A stretch of DNA of 64,000 bases from NCBI GenBank assembly GCA_036172665.1, contig CM069875.1:15717806-15781805 (forward strand), in the 5' to 3' direction. Below the pieces are notes generated by a model. It saw only the letters and a program-made list of their open reading frames with translations. It made no database searches and was not told the origin of the DNA. Both the position numbers and the translations under genes were made by a program. This document shows, piece by piece, positions 11,729 to 24,010 of the stretch (the first letter of the stretch is position 1; each line of letters starts with the position of its first letter). The stretch comes from Prosopocoilus inquinatus. Lineage: Eukaryota > Arthropoda > Insecta > Coleoptera > Lucanidae.

Positions 11729-14704
11729 AATGCATGTTGTTTCATTTAAAACTATTTCCAGCTTGTGCTGCGTCCGAAAATTTCGTATCTCACATCAGAG
11801 TTACTAGAGTCCATCGAAACGTCAAATAACATGATAGATGAGTAAGGATCGATTAGATACATCACAGGAACAACGATAATACGTGTTGTTTCGTTCAAAA
11901 CTATTTCCAGCTTCTGCTGCGTCCGAGAACTTTGTATCTCACATCAGAGATACTGGAGTCCATTCAAACGTCAAATAACATGATAGATGAGTAAGGATCG
12001 ATTAGATACATCACAGGAACAACGCTAATGCGTGTTGTTTCATTTAAAACTATTTCCAGCTTCTGCTGCGTCCGAAAATTTCGTATCTCACATCAGAGTT
12101 ACTGGAGTCCATCGAAACGCCAAATAACATGATAGATGAGTAAGGATCGATTAGATACATCACAGGAACAACGCTAATGCGTGTTGTTTCGTTTAAAACT
12201 ATTTCCAGCTTCTACTGCGTCCGAAAATTTCGTATCTCACATCAAAGTTACTGGAGTCCATCGAAACGCCAAATAACATGATAGACGAGTAAGGATCGAT
12301 TAGATACATCACAGGAACAACGCTAATGCGTGTTGTTTCGTTTAAAACTATTTCCAGCTTCAGCTGCGTCCGAGAACTTCGTATCTCACTTCAGAGTTAC
12401 TGGAGCCCATCCAAACGTCAAATAACATGATAGATGAGTAAGGATCGATTACATACATCACAGGAACAACGCTAATGCATGTTGTTTCATTTAAAACTAT
12501 TTCCAGCTTGTGCTGCGTCCGAAAATTTCGTATCTCACATCAGAGTTACTGGAGTCCATCGAAACGTCAAATAACATAGTAGATAAGTAAGGATCGATTA
12601 GATACATCACAGGAACAACGCTAATACGTGTTATTTCGTTCAAAACTATTTCCAGCTTCTGCTGCGTCCGAGAACTTTGTATCTCACATCAGAGTTACTG
12701 GAGTCCGTTTAAACGTCAAATAACATGATAGATGAGTAAGGATCGATTAGATACATCACAGGAACAACGCTAATGCGTGCTGTTTCGTTTAAAACTATTT
12801 CCAGCTTCTGCTGCGTCCGAGAACTTCTTATCTCACTTCAGAGTTACCGGAGCCCATCCAAACGTCAAATAACATGATAGATGAGTAAGGATCGATTAGA
12901 TACATCACAGGAACAACGCTAATACGTGTTGTTTCGTTCAAAACTATTTCCAGCTTCAGCTGCGTCCGAGAACTTTGTATCTCACATCAGAGTTACTGGA
13001 GTCCATTTAAACGTCAAATAACATGATAGATGAGTAAGGATCGATTAGATACATCACAGGAACAACGCTAATGCGTGTTGTTTCATTTAAAACTATTTCC
13101 AGCTTCTGCTGCGTCCGAAAATTTAGTATCTCACATCAGAGATACTGGAGTCCATCCAAACTTCAAATAACATGATAGATGAGTAAGGATCGATTAGATA
13201 CATCACAGGAACAACGCTAATGCGTGTTGTTTCGTTTAAAACTATTTCCAGCTTCAGCTGCGTCCGAGAACTTTGTATCTCACATCAGAGTTACTGGAGT
13301 CCATCCAAACGTCAAATAACATGATAGATGAGTAAGGATCGATTAGATACATCACAGGAACAACGCTAATGCGTGTTGTTTCATTTGAAACTATTTCCAG
13401 CTTCTGCTGCGTCCGAAAATTTCGTATCTCACATCAGAGTTACTGGAGTCCATCGAAACGCCAAATAACATGATAGATGAGTAAGGATCGATTAGATACA
13501 TCACAGGAACAACGCTAATGCGTGTTGTTTCATTTAAAACTATTTCCAGCTTCTGCTGCGTCCGAAAATTTCGTATCTCACATCAAAGTTACTGGAGTCC
13601 ATCGAAACGCCAAATAACATGATAGATGAGTAAGGATCGATTAGATACATCACAGGAACAACGCTAATGCGTGTTGTTTCGTTTAAAACTATTTCCAGCT
13701 TCAGCTGCGTCCGAAAATTTCGTATCTCACATCAGAGATACTGGAGTCCATCCAAACGTCAAATAACATGATAGATGAGTAAGGATCGATTACATACATC
13801 ACAGGAACAACGCTAATGCGTATTGTTTCATTTAAAACTATTTTCAGCTTCTGCTGCGTATGAAAATTTCGTATCTCACATCAGAGTTACTGGAGTCCAT
13901 CGAAACGTCATATAACATAGTAGATAAGTAAGGATCGATTAGATACATCACAGGAACAACGCTAATACGTGTTGTTTCGTTTAAAACTATTTCCAGCTTC
14001 TGCTGCGTCCGAAAATTTCGTATCTCACATCAGAGATACTGGAGTCCATCCAAACGTCAAATAACATGATAGATGAGTAAGGATCGATTAGATACATCAC
14101 AGGAACAACGCTAATACGTGTTGTTTCGTTTAAAACTATTTCCAGCTCCTGCTGCGTCCAAAAACTTCGTATCTCACATCAGAGTTACTAGAGTCCATCG
14201 AAACGTCAAATAACATGATAGATGAGTAAGGATCGATTAGATACATCACAGGAACAACGCTAATGCGTGTTGTTTCGTTTAAAACTATTTCCAGCTTCAG
14301 CTGCGTCCGAGAACTTCGTATCTCACTTCAGAGTTACTGGAGCCCATCCAAACGTCAAATAACATGATAGATGAGTAAGGATCGATTACATACATCACAG
14401 GAACAACGCTAATGCGTGTTGTTTCATTTAAAACTATTTCCAGCTTCTCCTGCGTCCGAAAATTTCGTATCACATCAGAGTTACTGGAGTCCATCGAAAC
14501 GTCAAATAACATAGTAGCTAAGTAAGGATCGATTAGATACATCACAAGAACAACGCTAATACGTGTTGTTTCGTTCAAAACTATTTCCAGCTTCTGCTGC
14601 GTCCGAGAACTTTGTATCTCACATCAGAGATACTGGAGTCCATTCAAACGTCAAATAACATGATAGATGAGTAAGGATCGATTAGATACATCACAGGAAC
14701 AACG
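11493..14704. repeat. Higher-order block, right copy of 3449-6660
   Basis: This block is in register with 3449-6660 at an offset of 8,044 bp. GCGTATG monomers at 11621 and 13856 are again exactly 2,235 bp apart, so the 15-monomer cassette was carried over intact. The 2-bp deletion monomer at about 14465 and the ACTAGAGTCC monomers at 11803 and near 14188 correspond. Its last part overlaps the source of the next duplication (10.48-13.97 kb to 15.69-19.18 kb). Confidence 0.9.
14462..14608. repeat. 147-bp monomer, inherited 2-bp TC deletion
   Basis: TATCACATC at about 14468-14476 lacks one TC, as at 6424. The monomer is 147 bp, so a minus-strand frame stays open over two repeats and gives a 93-codon open frame at 14297-14578. 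It differs from the earlier copy by substitutions such as CTTCTCCTGCG and ATCACAAGAAC. It is an inherited marker, not a gene. Confidence 0.93.
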
Positions 14705-15690
14705 CTAATGCGTGTTGTTTCATTTAAAACTATTTCCAGCTTCTGCTGCGTCCGAAAATTTCGTATCTCACATCAGAGTTACTGGAGTCCATCGAAACGC
14801 CAAATAACATGATAGATGAGTAAGGATCGATTAGATACATCACAGGAACAACGCTAATGCGTGTTGTTTCATTTAAAACTATTTCCAGCTTCTGCTGCGT
14901 CCGAAAATTTAGTATCTCACATCAGAGATACTGGAGTCCATTCAAACGTCAAATAACATGATAGATGAGTAAGGATCGATTAGATACATCACAGGAACAA
15001 CGCTAATGCGTGTTGTTTCGTTTAAAACTATTTCCAGCTTCAGCTGCGTCCGAGAACTTCGTATCTCACTTCAGAGTTACTGGAGCCCATCCAAACGTCA
15101 AATAACATGATAGATGAGTAAGGATCGATTACATACATCACAGGAACAACGCTAATGCATGTTGTTTCATTTAAAACTATTTCCAGCTTGTGCTGCGTCC
15201 GAAAATTTCGTATCTCACATCAGAGTTACTGGAGTCCATCGAAACGTCAAATAACATAGTAGATAAGTAAGGATCGATTAGATACATCACAGGAACAACG
15301 CTAATACGTGTTATTTCGTTCAAAACTATTTCCAGCTTCTGCTGCGTCCGAGAACTTTGTATCTCACATCAGAGTTACTGGAGTCCGTTTAAACGTCAAA
15401 TAACATGATAGATGAGTAAGGATCGATTAGATACATCACAGGAACAACGCTAATGCGTGCTGTTTCGTTTAAAACTATTTCCAGCTTCTGCTGCGTCCGA
15501 GAACTTCTTATCTCACTTCAGAGTTACCGGAGCCCATCCAAACGTCAAATAACATGATAGATGAGTAAGGATCGATTAGATACATCACAGGAACAACGCT
15601 AATACGTGTTGTTTCGTTCAAAACTATTTCCAGCTTCAGCTGCGTCCGAGAACTTTGTATCTCACATCAGAGTTACTGGAGTCCATTTAA
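14705..15690. repeat. Short cassette segment matching about 12.3-13.05 kb
   Basis: Two monomers of mixed type are followed, from about 14985, by the cassette order. It matches 2,680 bp to the left (18 monomers less the 2-bp deletion), with GTTTAAAC at 12707 and 15387 as the anchor. At about 15700 the array restarts inside the cassette, so a GCGTGCTGTTTCG monomer appears twice in quick succession (15441 and about 15745). Confidence 0.8.
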
Positions 15691-18600
15691 ACGTCAAATA
15701 ACATGATAGATGAGTAAGGATCGATTAGATACATTACAGGAACAACGCTAATGCGTGCTGTTTCGTTTAAAACTATTTCCAGCTTCTGCTGCGTCCGAGA
15801 ACTTCTTATCTCACTTCAGAGTTACCGGAGCCCATCCAAACGTCAAATAACATGATAGATGAGTAAGGATCGATTAGATACATCACAGGAACAACGCTAA
15901 TACGTGTTGTTTCGTTCAAAACTATTTCCAGCTTCAGCTGCGTCCGAGAACTTTGTATCTCACATCAGAGTTACTGGAGTCCATTTAAACGTCAAATAAC
16001 ATGATAGATGAGTAAGGATCGATTAGATACATCACAGGAACAACGCTAATGCGTGTTGTTTCATTTAAAACTATTTCCAGCTTCTGCTGCGTCCGAAAAT
16101 TTAGTATCTCACATCAGAGATACTGGAGTCCATCCAAACTTCAAATAACATGATAGATGAGTAAGGATCGATTAGATACATCACAGGAACAACGCTAATG
16201 CGTGTTGTTTCGTTTAAAACTATTTCCAGCTTCAGCTGCGTCCGAGAACTTTGTATCTCACATCAGAGTTACTGGAGTCCATCCAAACGTCAAATAACAT
16301 GATAGATGAGTAAGGATCGATTAGATACATCACAGGAACAACGCTAATGCGTGTTGTTTCATTTAAAACTATTTCCAGCTTCTGCTGCGTCCGAAAATTT
16401 CGTATCTCACATCAGAGTTACTGGAGTCCATCGAAACGCCAAATAGCATGATAGATGAGTAAGGATCGATTAGATACATCACAGGAACAACGCTAATGCG
16501 TGTTGTTTCATTTAAAACTATTTCCAGCTTCCGCTGCGTCCGAAAATTTCGTATCTCACATCAAAGTTACTGGAGTCCATCGAAACGCCAAATAACATGA
16601 TAGATGAGTAAGGATCGATTAGATACATCACAGGAACAACGCTAATGCGTGTTGTTTCGTTTAAAACTATTTCCAGCTTCAGCTGCGTCCGAAAATTTCG
16701 TATCTCACATCAGAGATACTGGAGTCCATCCAAACGTCAAATAACATGATAGATGAGTAAGGATCGATTACATACATCACAGGAACAACGCTAATGCGTA
16801 TTGTTTCATTTAAAACTATTTTCAGCTTCTGCTGCGTATGAAAATTTCGTATCTCACATCAGAGTTACTGGAGTCCATCGAAACGTCATATAACATAGTA
16901 GATAAGTAAGGATCGATTAGATACATCACAGGAACAACGCTAATGCATGTTGTTTCATTTAAAACTATTTCCAGCTTGTGCTGCGTCCGAAAATTTCGTA
17001 TCTCACATCAGAGTTACTAGAGTTCATCGAAACGTCAAATAACATGATAGATGAGTAAGGATCGATTAGATACATCACAGGAACAACGATAATACGTGTT
17101 GTTTCGTTCAAAACTATTTCCAGCTTCTGCTGCGTCCGAGAACTTTGTATCTCACATCAGAGATACTGGAGTCCATTCAAACGTCAAATAACATGATAGA
17201 TGAGTAAGGATCGATTAGATACATCACAGGAACAACGCTAATGCGTGTTGTTTCATTTAAAACTATTTCCAGCTTCTGCTGCGTCCGAAAATTTCGTATC
17301 TCACATCAGAGTTACTGGAGTCCATCGAAACGCCAAATAACATGATAGATGAGTAAGGATCGATTAGATACATCACAGGAACAACGCTAATGCGTGTTGT
17401 TTCGTTTAAAACTATTTCCAGCTTCTACTGCGTCCGAAAATTTCGTATCTCACATCAAAGTTACTGGAGTCCATCGAAACGCCAAATAACATGATAGACG
17501 AGTAAGGATCGATTAGATACATCACAGGAACAACGCTAATGCGTGTTGTTTCGTTTAAAACTATTTCCAGCTTCAGCTGCGTCCGAGAACTTCGTATCTC
17601 ACTTCAGAGTTACTGGAGCCCATCCAAACGTCAAATAACATGATAGATGAGTAAGGATCGATTACATACATCACAGGAACAACGCTAATGCATGTTGTTT
17701 CATTTAAAACTATTTCCAGCTTGTGCTGCGTCCGAAAATTTCGTATCTCACATCAGAGTTACTGGAGTCCATCGAAACGTCAAATAACATAGTAGATAAG
17801 TAAGGATCGATTAGATACATCACAGGAACAACGCTAATACTTGTTATTTCGTTCAAAACTATTTCCAGCTTCTGCTGCGTCCGAGAACTTTGTATCTCAC
17901 ATCAGAGTTACTGGAGTCCGTTTAAACGTCAAATAACATGATAGATGAGTAAGGATCGATTAGATACATCACAGGAACAACGCTAATGCGTGCTGTTTCG
18001 TTTAAAACTATTTCCAGCTTCTGCTGCGTCCGAGAACTTCTTATCTCACTTCAGAGATACCGGAGCCCATCCAAACGTCAAATAACATGATAGATGAGTA
18101 AGGATCGATTAGATACATCACAGGAACAACGCTAATACGTGTTGTTTCGTTCAAAACTATTTCCAGCTTCAGCTGCGTCCGAGAACTTTGTATCTCACAT
18201 CAGAGTTACTGGAGTCCATTTAAACGTCAAATAACATGATAGATGAGTAAGGATCGATTAGATACATCACAGGAACAACGCTAATGCGTGTTGTTTCATT
18301 TAAAACTATTTCCAGCTTCTGCTGCGTCCGAAAATTTAGTATTTCACATCAGAGATACTGGAGTCCATCCAAACTTCAAATAACATGATAGATGATTAAG
18401 GATCGATTAGATACATCACAGGAACAACGCTAATGCGTGTTGTTTCGTTTAAAACTATTTCCAGCTTCAGCTGCGTCCGAGAACTTTGTATCTCACATCA
18501 GAGTTACTGGAGTCCATCCAAACGTCAAATAACATGATAGATGAGTAAGGATCGATTAGATACATCACAGGAACAACGCTAATGCGTGTTGTTTCATTTA

Positions 18601-19177
18601 AAACTATTTCCAGCTTCTGCTGCGTCCGAAAATTTCGTATCTCACATCAGAGTTACTGGAGTCCATCGAAACGCCAAATAACATGATAGATGAGTAAGGA
18701 TCGATTAGATACATCACAGGAACAACGCTAATGCGTGTTGTTTCATTTAAAACTATTTCCAGCTTCTGCTGCGTCCGAAAATTTCGTATCTCACATCAAA
18801 GTTACTGGAGTCCATCGAAACGCCAAATAACATGATAGATGAGTAAGGATCGATTAGATACATCACAGGAACAACGCTAATGCGTGTTGTTTCGTTTAAA
18901 ACTATTTCCAGCTTCAGCTGCGTCCGAAAATTTCGTATCTCACATCAGAGATACTGGAGTCCATCCAAACGTCAAATAACATGATAGATGAGTAAGGATC
19001 GATTACATACATCACAGGAACAACGCTAATGCGTATTGTTTCATTTAAAACTATTTTCAGCTTCTGCTGCGTATGAAAATTTCGTATCTCACATCAGAGT
19101 TACTGGAGTCCATCGAAACGTCATATAACATAGTAGATAAGTAAGGATCGATTAGATACATCACAGGAACAACGCTA
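15691..19177. repeat. Higher-order block, copy of about 10478-13964
   Basis: The offset is 5,213 bp (35 monomers less 2 bp). Private markers shared by both copies are ACATTACAGG (10518, 15731), AAATAGCATG (about 11228, 16441) and ATAGACGAG (12281, 17494). GCGTATG monomers at 16834 and 19069 mark a full 15-monomer cassette. The match ends near 19178, where a fresh copy of the cassette begins. Confidence 0.9.
16943..19177. repeat. 15-monomer cassette (2,235 bp), source of a tandem duplication
   Basis: The unit is exactly 15 monomers and is followed directly by a partial copy of itself. AGAGTTCATCG occurs in a few monomers only and lies at 17018 and 19253, 2,235 bp apart. ATGATTAAGG at about 18391 and 20626 agrees. 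This is the clearest tandem junction of the underlying cassette in the window. Confidence 0.9.
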
Positions 19178-20785
19178 ATGCATGTTGTTTCATTTAAAAC
19201 TATTTCCAGCTTGTGCTGCGTCCGAAAATTTCGTATCTCACATCAGAGTTACTAGAGTTCATCGAAACGTCAAATAACATGATAGATGAGTAAGGATCGA
19301 TTAGATACATCACAGGAACAACGATAATACGTGTTGTTTCGTTCAAAACTATTTCCAGCTTCTGCTGCGTCCGAGAACTTTGTATCTCACATCAGAGATA
19401 CTGGAGTCCATTCAAACGTCAAATAACATGATAGATGAGTAAGGATCGATTAGATACATCACAGGAACAACGCTAATGCGTGTTGTTTCATTTAAAACTA
19501 TTTCCAGCTTCTGCTGCGTCCGAAAATTTCGTATCTCACGTCAGAGTTACTGGAGTCCATCGAAACGCCAAATAACATGATAGATGAGTAAGGATCGATT
19601 AGATACATCACAGGAACAACGCTAATGCGTGTTGTTTCGTTTAAAACTATTTCCAGCTTCTACTGCGTCCGAAAATTTCGTATCTCACATCAAAGTTACT
19701 GGAGTCCATCGAAACGCCAAATAACATGATAGACGAGTAGGGATCGATTAGATACATCACAGGAACAAGGCTAATGCGTGTTGTTTCGTTTAAAACTATT
19801 TCCAGCTTCAGCTGCGTCCGAGAACTTCGTATCTCACTTCAGAGTTACTGGAGCCCATCCAAACGTCAAATAACATGATAGATGAGTAAGGATCGATTAC
19901 ATACATCACAGGAACAACGCTAATGCATGTTGTTTCATTTAAAACTATTTCCAGCTTGTGCTGCGTCCGAAAATTTCGTATCTCACATCAGAGTTACTGG
20001 AGTCCATCGAAACGTCAAATAACATAGTAGATAAGTAAGGATCGATTAGATACATCACAGGAACAACGCTAATACTTGTTATTTCGTTCAAAACTATTTC
20101 CAGATTCTGCTGCGTCCGAGAACTTTGTATCTCACATCAGAGTTACTGGAGTCCGTTTAAACGTCAAATAACATGATAGATGAGTAAGGATCGATTAGAT
20201 ACATCACAGGAACAACGCTAATGCGTGCTGTTTCGTTTAAAACTATTTCCAGCTTCTGCTGCGTCCGAGAACTTCTTATCTCACTTCAGAGTTACCGGAG
20301 CCCATCCAAACGTCAAATAACATGATAGATGAGTAAGGATCGATTAGATACATCACAGGAACAACGCTAATACGTGTTGTTTCGTTCAAAACTATTTCCA
20401 GCTTCAGCTGCGTCCGAGAACTTTGTATCTCACATCAGAGTTACTGGAGTCCATTTAAACGTCAAATAACATGATAGATGAGTAAGGATCGATTAGATAC
20501 ATCACAGGAACAACGCTAATGCGTGTTGTTTCATTTAAAACTATTTCCAGCTTCTGCTGCGTCCGAAAATTTAGTATCTCACATCAGAGATACTGGAGTC
20601 CATCCAAACTTCAAATAACATGATAGATGATTAAGGATCGATTAGATACATCACAGGAACAACGCTAATGCGTGTTGTTTCGTTTAAAACTATTTCCAGC
20701 TTCAGCTGCGTCCGAGAACTTTGTATCTCACATCAGAGTTACTGGAGTCCATCCAAACGTCAAATAACATGATAGATGAGTAAGG
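19178..20785. repeat. Second, partial copy of the 15-monomer cassette
   Basis: This matches 16943-18550 and breaks where this copy reads GATTACATAC and the first reads GATTAGATAC. Changes private to this copy and its own later copies are CACGTCAGAG (about 19537), GACGAGTAGGG (about 19734), AACAAGGCTAATGCG (about 19767) and CAGATTCTGCTG (20101). These private states make later copying from this segment traceable. Confidence 0.88.
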
Positions 20786-21515
20786 ATCGATTACATACAT
20801 CACAGGAACAACGCTAATGCATGTTGTTTCATTTAAAACTATTTCCAGCTTTTGCTGCGTCCGAAAATTTCGTATCTCACATCAGAGTTACTGGAGTCCA
20901 TCGAAACGTCAAATAACATAGTAGATAAGTAAGGATCGATTAGATACATCACAGGAACAACGCTAATACGTGTTATTTCGTTCAAAACTATTTCCAGCTT
21001 CTGCTGCGTCCGAGAACTTTGTATCTCACATCAGAGTTACTGGAGTCCGTTTAAACGTCAAATAACATGATAGATGAGTAAGGATCGATTAGATACATCA
21101 CAGGAACAACGCTAATGCGTGCTGTTTCGTTTAAAACTATTTCCAGCTTCTGCTGCGTCCGAGAACTTCTTATCTCACTTCAGAGTTACCGGAGCCCATC
21201 CAAACGTCAAATAACATGATAGATGAGTAAGGATCGATTAGATACATCACAGGAACAACGCTAATACGTGTTGTTTCGTTCAAAACTATTTCCAGCTTCA
21301 GCTGCGTCCGAGAACTTTCTATCTCACATCAGAGTTACTGGAGTCCATTTAAACGTCAAATAACATGATAGATGAGTAAGGATCGATTAGATACATCACA
21401 GGAACAACGCTAATGCGTGTTGTTTCATTTAAAACTATTTCCAGCTTCTGCTGCGTCCGAAAATTTAGTATCTCACATCAGAGATACTGGAGTCCATCCA
21501 AACTTCAAATAACAT
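20785..21515. repeat. Five-monomer repeat of about 19891-20621
   Basis: The offset is 894 bp, exactly six monomers, anchored by GTTTAAAC at 20155 and 21049 and by GATTACATAC at 19896 and about 20790. The copy has its own changes, CTTTTGCTGCG near 20850 and CTTTCTATC near 21315. After about 21515 the array changes to the TGTATCTTTT/GGAGGTCATCC block. Confidence 0.8.
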
Positions 21516-23189
21516 GATAGATGAGTAAGGATCGATTAGATACATCACAGGAACAACGCTAATGCGTGTTGTTTCATTTAAAACTATTTCCAGCTTCTGC
21601 TGCGCCCGATAATTTCGTATCTCACATCAGAGTTACTGGAGGTCATCCAAACGTCAAATAACATGATAAATGAGTAAGGATCGATTAGATACATCACAGG
21701 AACAACGCTAATGCGTGTTGTATCTTTTAAAACTATTTCCAGCTTCAGCTGCGTCCGAGAACTTCGTATCTCACTTCAGAGTTACTGGAGTCCATCCAAA
21801 CGTCAAATAACATGATAGATGAGTAAGGATCGATTAGATACATCACAGGAACAACGCTAATGCGTGTTGTATCTTTTAAAACTATTTCCAGTTTCAGCTG
21901 CGTCCGAGAACTTCGTATCTCACTTCAGAGTTACTGGAGTCCATCCAAACGTCAAATAACATGATAGATGAGTAAGGATCGATTAGATACATCACAGGAA
22001 CAACGCTAATGCGTGTTGTTTCATTTAAAACTATTTCCAGCTTCTGCTGCGTCCGATAATTTCGTATCTCACATAAGAGTTACTGGAGGTCATCCAAACT
22101 TCAAATAACATGATAGATGAGTAAGGATCGATTAGATACATCACAGGAACAACGCTAATGCGTGTTGTTTCATTTAAAACTATTTCCAGCTTCTGCTGCG
22201 TCCGAAAACGTCGTATCTCACATCAGAGTTACTGGAGTCCATCGAAACGTCAAATAACATGATAGATAAGTAAGGATCGATTTGACACAGCACAGGAACA
22301 TCGCTAATGCGTGTTGTTTCGTTTAAAACTATTTCCAGTTTCTGCTGCGTCCGAAAACGTCGTATCTCACATCAGACTTACTGGAGTCCATCCAAACGTC
22401 AAATAACATGTTAGATAAGTAAGGATCGTTTAGATACATCACAGGAACAACGCTAATACGTGTTGTTTCGTTCAAACCTATTTCCAGCCTCTGCTGCGTC
22501 CGAAAATTTCGTATCTCACATTAGAGTTACTGGAGTCCATCAAAACGTCAAATAACATGATAGATGAGTAAGAATCGATTAGATACATCACAGGAACAAC
22601 GCTAATACGTGTTGTTTCGTTTAAAACTATTTCCAGCTCCTGCTGCGTCCAAAAACTTCGTATCTCACATCAGAGTTACTAGAGTCCATCGAAACGTCAA
22701 ATAACATGATAGATGAGTAAGGATCGATTAGATACATCACAGGAACAACGCTAATGCGTGTTGTTTCATTTAAAACTATTTCCAGCTTCTGCTGCGTCCG
22801 ATAATTTCGTATCTCACATCAGAGTTACTGGAGGTCATCCAAACGTCAAATAACATGATAAATGGGTAAGGATCGATTAGATACATCACAGGAACAACGC
22901 TAATGCGTGTTGTATCTTTTAAAACTGTTTCCAGCTTCAGCTGCGTCCGAGAACTTCGTATCTCACTTCAGAGTTACTGGAGTCCATCCAAACGTCAAAT
23001 AACATGATAGATGAGTAAGGATCGATTAGATACATCACAGGAACTACGCTAATGCGTGTTGTTTCATTTAAAACTATTTCCAGCTTCTGCTGCGTCCGAT
23101 AATTTCGTATCTCACATCAGAGATACTGGAGGTCATCCAAACGTCAAATAACATGATAAATGAGTAAGGATCTATTAGATACATCACAG

Positions 23190-24010
23190 GAACAACGATA
23201 ATACGTGTTGTTTCGTTCAAAACTATTTCCAGCTTCTGCTGCGTCCGAGAACTTTGTATCTCACATCAGAGATACTGGAGTCCATTCAAACGTCAAATAA
23301 CATGATAGATGAGTAAGGATCGATTAGATACATCACAGGAACAACGCTAATGCGTGTTGTTTCATTTAAAACTATTTCCAGCTTCTGCTGCGTCCGAAAA
23401 TTTCGTATCTCACGTCAGAGTTACTGGAGTCCATCGAAACGCCAAATAACATGATAGATGAGTAAGGATCGATTAGATACATCACAGGAACAACGCTAAT
23501 GCGTGTTGTTTCGTTTAAAACTATTTCCAGCTTCTACTGCGTCCGAAAATTTCGTATCTCACATCAAAGTTACTGGAGTCCATCGAAACGCCAAATAACA
23601 TGATAGACGAGTAGGGATCGATTAGATACATCACAGGAACAAGGCTAATGCGTGTTGTTTCGTTTAAAACTATTTCCAGCTTCAGCTGCGTCCGAGAACT
23701 TCGTATCTCACTTCAGAGTTACTGGAGCCCATCCAAACGTCAAATAACATGATAGATGAGTAAGGATCGATTACATACATCACAGGAACAACGCTAATGC
23801 ATGTTGTTTCATTTAAAACTATTTCCAGCTTGTGCTGCGTCCGAAAATTTCGTATCTCACATCAGAGTTACTGGAGTCCATCGAAACGTCAAATAACATA
23901 GTAGATAAGTAAGGATCGATTAGATACATCACAGGAACAACGCTAATACTTGTTATTTCGTTCAAAACTATTTCCAGATTCTGCTGCGTCCGAGAACTTT
24001 GTATCTCACA
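23190..24010. repeat. Bridging patch copied from about 19316-20136
   Basis: Between the two long copies lie 5.5 monomers whose private states (CACGTCAGAG, GACGAGTAGGG, AACAAGGC, CAGATTCTG at 23975) match 19316-20136 at an offset of 3,874 bp (exactly 26 monomers). The patch ends at about 24010, where TTACTGGAGTCCGTTT of the source gives way to ATACTGGAGTCCATTC. From there the 46-monomer copy starts. The patch is what an exchange misaligned by 26 monomers would leave. Confidence 0.85.

Larger units (their letters stand above)
17150..23190. repeat. Long duplicated segment, copy A (about 6.04 kb)
   Basis: The order and private variants of about 40.5 monomers recur 6,854 bp (exactly 46 monomers) to the right. 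Anchors are GAGATACCGGAG (about 18054, 24908), AGTATTTCAC (about 18339, 25193), the AGAGTTCATCG monomer (19253, 26107), CAGATTCTG (20101, 26955), GCGCCCGATAAT (21602, 28456), the GAAAACGTCG monomer (22198, 29052) and AATGGGTAAGG (about 22861, 29715). The copies look close to identical, so this is the youngest large event on the left half, or possibly an assembly repeat. The 15- and 6-monomer duplications lie inside it and were copied with it. Confidence 0.93.

Noticed and set aside
14297..14578. Second minus-strand gene (93 codons) forming a family with the first
   Set aside because: It is the duplicated copy of the same deletion monomer at an 8,044-bp offset. Shared sequence is due to satellite duplication, not to a gene family.
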